Source of the DNA: JAJNBK01 sp035642715
GTDB taxonomy: Archaea; Thermoproteota; Nitrososphaeria; Nitrososphaerales; Nitrososphaeraceae
DNA: 8,908 bases
Reading direction: 5' to 3'
NCBI GenBank assembly: GCA_035642715.1
Contig: DASQRW010000038.1
Location: 1-8,908, forward strand
Shown one piece after another: positions 5,934 through 8,908 of this stretch. A program made the position numbers and the translations under genes. The notes beneath the pieces were generated by a model. The model was not told the DNA's origin. It worked only from the letters and a program-made list of their open reading frames with translations, and ran no database searches. Position 1 is the first letter of the stretch. Every line of letters starts with the position of its first letter.

Positions 5934-6830
5934 ATGTTAAGCAAGACTTATACTATAGATTATCTCCTGCTAAAGATATTATTGCGTTTTAATGCAAAAA
6001 ATGATGATATATCCAATTTTACATCAAATTCGCCTTCCCCATCTTTTGATAATGCAAAAACATCTTTTGACTCCAATAGACTTATTGCAGTAGATACTAT
6101 TAGGGTAGATGAGCATTCACGTTTAACACTCACAAAGAAAGTAAAGAATGTCTTTCCTATTATGGCTGGAGATATAATAGTCGCTTATCAGGACAAATAC
6201 AATAAAAAAGAATTATTATTCAAAATTCAACGTGGCAATAATATAGTAGATAATTGGATTGTTAAAAGAAAAGATGTTGATGGTATAGATAGAAATCCTT
6301 CTCAAGCATCTAAAGTTAATGCAAAGAAGAAAATTGCTTATCATGATAATACTACTACCTATCTTAATAATAAAAATAAAATTCCCAGTATCATACTAAT
6401 TGACGATGAACAAGATATAGTTTATAGTTTTAAAACAATTCTATCCGATCATGGATATAATGTGAAATCATTTACAGAATCTAAGGAAGCATTAAAGCAT
6501 ATTATAGAACTAAATTATTGTTCTTCTTCTAATACTATTACTACCACTTCATCACAATCCAATCATTATGATTTAGCAATAATAGATATTAGAATGCCAT
6601 ACATTAATGGAATTCAATTATACCAAATACTGAAAATAATAAACAAAAATATCAAAGTGCTATTTGTGTCTGCTTTAGAGGCAGCAGAAGAAATTCTTAG
6701 TATGTTTCCAGAAGTAAAACCCAGCAGCATTATAAGAAAGCCTGTATCACGGGAATATTTTATTGATAAGGTACAAGAATCTATTAATAGTACAACAAAT
6801 TATTATACAAATAAATATCATCATTTATGA
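5934..6830 (+). CDS. Response regulator with N-terminal AbrB-like domain and C-terminal receiver
   Basis: A 298-residue cytoplasmic two-component protein. After a low-complexity Asn/Ser/Asp-rich start, residues about 50-112 resemble an AbrB/SpoVT DNA-binding swapped-hairpin domain (VDTIRVDEHSRLTLTKKV, then MAGDIIVAYQD). A Lys/Asn-rich linker leads to a receiver domain (152-285): acidic pocket Asp157-Asp158, phosphoacceptor Asp218 in IIDIRMP, Ser246 in the Ser/Thr switch position, and Lys269 in RKPV. An insertion of about 20 Ser/Thr/Asn residues (194-210) lies between helix 2 and strand 3 of the receiver. The domain order is the reverse of classical regulators, where the receiver comes first. 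No histidine kinase is in the window, so the partner is unknown. ATG 5934 is the only start codon in reach; the upstream frame closes at the stop of the isomerase fragment. The foreign patch ends about 50 bases upstream, so its promoter may be disturbed. Confidence 0.88.
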   Translation: MLSKTYTIDYLLLKILLRFNAKNDDISNFTSNSPSPSFDNAKTSFDSNRLIAVDTIRVDEHSRLTLTKKVKNVFPIMAGDIIVAYQDKYNKKELLFKIQRGNNIVDNWIVKRKDVDGIDRNPSQASKVNAKKKIAYHDNTTTYLNNKNKIPSIILIDDEQDIVYSFKTILSDHGYNVKSFTESKEALKHIIELNYCSSSNTITTTSSQSNHYDLAIIDIRMPYINGIQLYQILKIINKNIKVLFVSALEAAEEILSMFPEVKPSSIIRKPVSREYFIDKVQESINSTTNYYTNKYHHL

Positions 6831-7102
6831 GAAGCATGTTAATACTACTTCTTGCAGAGAACTAATATAATAAAAATAAAATAAAATAAAAAAAGATGTG
6901 TTTCGTTCAGCATACTAACTACATGTGTTGCTTGTTTGCTTAGTTATGAGTTGGCTGTGTTGATGCTGTTTGTGCAGTACCAATCAATGTTATTCCTAAG
7001 CTACCAGTCATCTATGTTGTTATTATTGCTAATAACGTTAGTCATCATTTCGATGAACTTCTCTAACACCTATTGGCATGCTTCCCTCTCTCTGTCTGAG
7101 TG
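6831..7102. other. Intergenic region between converging genes
   Basis: Holds the A-rich tract described separately and, on the minus strand, a 23-residue frame (6940-7011) whose sequence MTGSLGITLIGTAQTASTQ looks like the end of a signal peptide. A plus-strand frame here is hydrophobic by composition but has no family features. Nothing else stands out. Confidence 0.4.
6871..6894 (-). terminator. T-rich tract (minus strand) downstream of the secreted-protein gene
   Basis: On the minus strand this reads as a run of seven T's followed by TTTTA-type pentamers. Archaeal termination usually occurs at T-rich stretches without a hairpin. It lies about 210 bases beyond the stop of the minus-strand secreted protein, so it could end that transcript. 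It may equally be a simple slippage repeat. Confidence 0.3.
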
Positions 7103-7375
7103 TCATTCTCCACTAGCGTAGTATGCGGAATTTGCTCCGATGACTTCAGAGTCAGACTTTGCGATATTTGATCTTACTTCTCCGAACTCTTGGCCACTTG
7201 CACCATAATAAGTGTCCTTACCTTCCTTCGAATAAAATTCTCCAAGTCCACCCTGTTTTAGCTCATCCTCTTCAAGTGGTCCTACCTTGTCTGCTAATGC
7301 TTGTTGTGCTGTACTGCTTACTGCTACTCCTAATGCACCTATTAGAAGTGCAGCTATAAAAAATAGTTTATACAT
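7103..7375 (-). CDS. Small secreted protein with signal peptide
   Basis: A 90-residue protein. The N terminus is a standard Sec signal: a short basic start (MYK), a hydrophobic core FFIAALLIGALGVAVSS, and a likely cleavage site after Ala28 (QQALA then DK). The mature part is about 62 residues, acidic, rich in Gly, Ser, Glu and Tyr, and free of cysteine; repeated short GxxE/F and YY elements (EFYSKEG, TYYGASGQEF, AYYASGE) give it a low-complexity look. I do not recognise a family. It would sit outside the membrane or in the pseudo-periplasm. ATG 7375 starts immediately at the signal peptide, and a TATA box about 25 bases upstream predicts a leaderless transcript. It converges with the response regulator. 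That it is expressed and exported is likely; its role is unknown. Confidence 0.75.
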   Translation of the reverse strand: MYKLFFIAALLIGALGVAVSSTAQQALADKVGPLEEDELKQGGLGEFYSKEGKDTYYGASGQEFGEVRSNIAKSDSEVIGANSAYYASGE

Positions 7376-7660
7376 ATAAATCCCATTATATTGCTATTTA
7401 TATGCAGTATCACACTTTATATTAGATAATATATTATAAACAATGTAATTATTTAGATTTATATCCATAATACTATTATGATTTATAATTTTATAGAAGC
7501 GATAATGCAAATGATAAAGCACCTTCATCAGTTGTGGTAAAAATGGATCAAATAATAAATATTGTTTCTTGAAGAATATAGATGAAGCACTAGAGATCTA
7601 TCTCATTATGATTATTACACATATCTCAAGCTGAATAGAAAAAAGAGTCTTTAATTAACC
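7376..7660. other. 285-base intergenic region
   Basis: Contains the TATA box of the secreted-protein gene and the 3' flank of the phosphoribosyltransferase gene. Several very short frames exist but none has family features, and no RNA gene or repeat was seen. Confidence 0.4.
7395..7403 (-). promoter_or_regulatory. TATA box of the secreted-protein gene
   Basis: On the minus strand this reads ATATAAATA, centred about 24 bases before the ATG at 7375. The spacing predicts transcription start at or beside the start codon, and no ribosome binding site is present, so the message should be leaderless. Confidence 0.55.
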
Positions 7661-8383
7661 TTAATTCCTTTTCATAATTTCGATCACCTGTTCATCTGTG
7701 ATAGGTTCAAAGCTCTGGTAGTATTGTCCTACCGACTTAAAATTAGAAGTAGAGGGACTTATAATTACTTCAACATGGTCAGCTTCTCTTCTTAACAATT
7801 CTTTTGTTTGCTTGGGAACTACAGGAACAGCAATTATCAAATGGCTTTTTGGATTGTTGGTTTTCTTTTTTATCCATCTAGCTGCAGCAATCACTGTAGC
7901 ACCTGTAGCAGCTCCATCATCTGCTAAGATTATTACAGTCTTACCATTGGGAACATTGTGATCTTCTCTTGGTGCAAAATCATCATCATGATGACGATAA
8001 TATAATGAAGATCTACGTTTTATTTCTTGTATTTGATATGTTTTCTCTTTTTCAATATATTCCTGCGATACCTCTAATTCTTTCACAAGCATATCATTAA
8101 GATAAGTCGTAGTACCGTCTTCCATCACTGCACCTATTGCAAGCTCCTCACTATGTGGAGCGCGTAGTTTTCTTGGTATGATAATATCAAATTTACAGGA
8201 TAACTTCCTTGATATAATATCTCCAACTATTACTCCTCCACGCGGAATTCCTAATGCTATGCTATCTATTCTTTCTTGTTCTTTTTTTATTACATCCTTT
8301 AATGCTTCACCTAAGATATTTGCTGCATTAGCTCTGTCCTTAAGCCTTAATTGGAATTTGCTACTAATTTTATCAAATATGAT
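7661..8383 (-). CDS. COG1926-type phosphoribosyltransferase lacking a standard start codon
   Basis: The frame encodes about 240 residues of a predicted phosphoribosyltransferase (COG1926 type). Seen from N to C: RLKDRANAANILGEAL, matching the family's opening helix; the loop GIPRGGVIVGDIIS (about 45-58); the conserved PRKLRAPHSEELAIGAVMED; a His/Asp-rich linker; and the PRPP-binding signature VIILADDGAATGAT (about 150-163). A late conserved segment, SVGQYYQSFEPITDEQV, completes the fold. Only GTG 8128 is a conventional start, but it lies inside AIGAV and would remove the first 85 residues, including the PRGG loop. The upstream frame is open to a stop at 8398-8396 with no ATG, GTG or TTG. A GGTGAT ribosome binding site at 8395-8390 points to AUC at 8383 or AUA at 8380 as start, or a mutated start codon. 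I give 8383, uncertain by one codon. The acceptor substrate of the family is unknown. Confidence 0.8.
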   Translation of the reverse strand: MIFDKISSKFQLRLKDRANAANILGEALKDVIKKEQERIDSIALGIPRGGVIVGDIISRKLSCKFDIIIPRKLRAPHSEELAIGAVMEDGTTTYLNDMLVKELEVSQEYIEKEKTYQIQEIKRRSSLYYRHHDDDFAPREDHNVPNGKTVIILADDGAATGATVIAAARWIKKKTNNPKSHLIIAVPVVPKQTKELLRREADHVEVIISPSTSNFKSVGQYYQSFEPITDEQVIEIMKRN

Positions 8384-8389
8384 GTATAT

Positions 8390-8395
8390 ATCACC
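8390..8395 (-). promoter_or_regulatory. Ribosome binding site deciding the phosphoribosyltransferase start
   Basis: GGTGAT on the minus strand is complementary to the 16S rRNA tail (ATCACC). It lies 6 bases before ATC (8383-8381) and 9 before ATA (8380-8378), and about 260 bases before the only conventional start in frame, GTG 8128. It therefore supports initiation near 8380, at a non-standard codon. Confidence 0.5.
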
Positions 8396-8421
8396 TTAGT
8401 GGATGGTGGTTAATTTCTACA

Positions 8422-8432
8422 CTATATATTGG
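8422..8432 (-). promoter_or_regulatory. TATA-like box of the phosphoribosyltransferase
   Basis: CAATATATAGT (minus strand) is centred about 26 bases before position 8400, predicting a short leader that just contains the GGTGAT site. The same AT core could serve the divergent plus-strand gene, giving a start near 8452. Confidence 0.4.
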
Positions 8433-8452
8433 TACTAGAAAACCCATTTACA

Positions 8453-8472
8453 CAGATGGTACCAGATGGTAT
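8453..8472. repeat. Tandem 10-bp repeat in a divergent promoter
   Basis: CAGATGGTAC is followed directly by CAGATGGTAT, with the palindrome TGGTACCA at the junction (8457-8464). A repeat of one helical turn between a TATA-like box and the start of the 78-residue protein gene is a plausible regulator site; it may also be chance duplication. Confidence 0.45.
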
Positions 8473-8488
8473 ATAATGATGCTTGTAA

Positions 8489-8725
8489 ATGGCTCAGGTT
8501 GAAACACCATATGTCTATGATACTATGCTTAAGAACTTGATGGAAGAAAGATTTGTACAACAGATAAAAGATAGAACAGAATGTTTTGACGATCATTTTC
8601 CCTGTACGAAACAGAATTGTAATATGCAGCATGTTTGGAACTGGCTGAAACTATTCGTAATGTATCTCGATATGAATAAAGAGAGAATGCAATTCATTAC
8701 GTTTCTAGTATTAGAGGGTCGCTAA
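8489..8725 (+). CDS. 78-residue protein with CCCH-like zinc pattern
   Basis: ATG 8489 follows an in-frame stop directly, so the start is at or after this point (the next Met is residue 13). The protein begins with a polar, charged helix (VYDTMLKNLMEERFVQQIKD), then a compact metal-site candidate at residues 32-48: Cys32-x6-Cys39-x4-Cys44-x3-His48, with His36 as an extra possible ligand. The C-terminal part is hydrophobic and aromatic (VWNWLKLFVMYLDM), probably a packed helix rather than a membrane span. The spacing resembles CCCH zinc fingers, which bind RNA in eukaryotes, but I know of no established archaeal counterpart, so function is open. It is divergent from the phosphoribosyltransferase. 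A TATA-like element at 8470-8478 is too close for ATG 8489 and would suit a start at residue 13; the one near 8426 fits ATG 8489. Confidence 0.6.
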   Translation: MAQVETPYVYDTMLKNLMEERFVQQIKDRTECFDDHFPCTKQNCNMQHVWNWLKLFVMYLDMNKERMQFITFLVLEGR

Positions 8726-8908
8726 GTTAACAGCACCGAAAATAATCATTAAAGCCATTAATAATACAAGAAGATCATGATAATATTGTAAGCTTTCAGT
8801 ACAATAGAGATAAAAGCATGTTTGATCTAGCTTATAAGAACATAATTAGGATTATAAGAATATAGTGAAAATGAGAAATCTAACTTCTTGGTTTCTGCAA
8901 GAGTCACA
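8726..8908. other. Right-edge region with possible gene start
   Basis: After the 78-residue gene the sequence is AT-rich and holds two TATAAG-type elements (near 8833 and 8853). ATG at 8871 opens a plus-strand frame (MRNLTSWFLQES) that runs out of the window; it may be the start of a gene, but 12 codons are too few to judge. Minus-strand frames are also open from the right edge, so a gene end there cannot be excluded. Confidence 0.25.

Noticed and set aside
6940..7011. 23-residue signal-peptide-like minus-strand frame
   Set aside because: Resembles the end of a signal peptide and could be a remnant of a duplicated secreted gene, but it is too short and lacks the basic start and the mature part.
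6936..7121. Hydrophobic 61-codon plus-strand frame
   Set aside because: The hydrophobicity follows from T-rich sequence; it overlaps the end of the secreted-protein gene and has no promoter or family pattern.
7159..7359. Leucine-rich 66-codon plus-strand frame
   Set aside because: Antisense of the secreted-protein gene; the Leu content mirrors Ala/Ser/Glu codons on the other strand.
8178..8399. 73-codon plus-strand frame
   Set aside because: Antisense of the N-terminal part of the phosphoribosyltransferase, which shows conserved motifs.
1..8908. CRISPR array, tRNA or rRNA genes, insertion sequence
   Set aside because: No regularly spaced repeats, no cloverleaf-like sequence, no rRNA-like stretch and no transposase or terminal inverted repeats were found on reading both strands.

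Overview
The window looks like a chromosomal stretch from an AT-rich archaeon, most likely an ammonia-oxidising member of the Nitrososphaerota (Thaumarchaeota), near the Nitrososphaera/Nitrosocosmicus lineage. This is inferred from archaeal TATA boxes about 25 nt upstream of leaderless starts, an AbrB-receiver fusion protein with Asn/Ser/Thr-rich linkers, a COG1926-type phosphoribosyltransferase, and many short lineage-type proteins. No rRNA, tRNA, CRISPR array or complete mobile element was seen.

Left part (1-2400). The 3' part of an unrecognised coiled-coil gene enters from the left edge. It is followed by a small gene that reads through only if one base is restored in an A run. After a hairpin between converging genes comes a major facilitator (MFS) exporter on the minus strand. 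Its coding sequence is spread over three frames by three apparent single-base losses.

Regulator block (2300-3740). Upstream of the exporter on the same strand lies a ribbon-helix-helix (RHH) regulator. It is divergent from a small multi-pass membrane protein. The shared promoter carries three GCTATCAT copies and one inverted copy around a TATA-like box, which looks like the regulator's operator. Together this reads as a self-regulated regulator/exporter unit.

Middle (3740-5420). A C2H2-like half finger of doubtful status and an AT-rich tract are followed by an NADPH-dependent FMN reductase (minus) and a leaderless DUF2798-type membrane protein (plus).

Foreign patch (about 5590-5882). Roughly 290 bp at nearly 60% G+C contain the first 58 or so residues of a muconolactone isomerase-family protein behind a bacterial-type ribosome binding site. 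The patch stops abruptly just before an AT-rich gene, an AbrB-receiver response regulator.

Right part (6830-8908). A small secreted protein and a phosphoribosyltransferase lie on the minus strand. The latter has an intact fold-length frame but no ATG, GTG or TTG at its expected start; a GGTGAT ribosome binding site points to an AUC or AUA start or a lost start codon. A divergent 78-residue protein with a CCCH-like zinc pattern and a possible gene start at the right edge complete the window.
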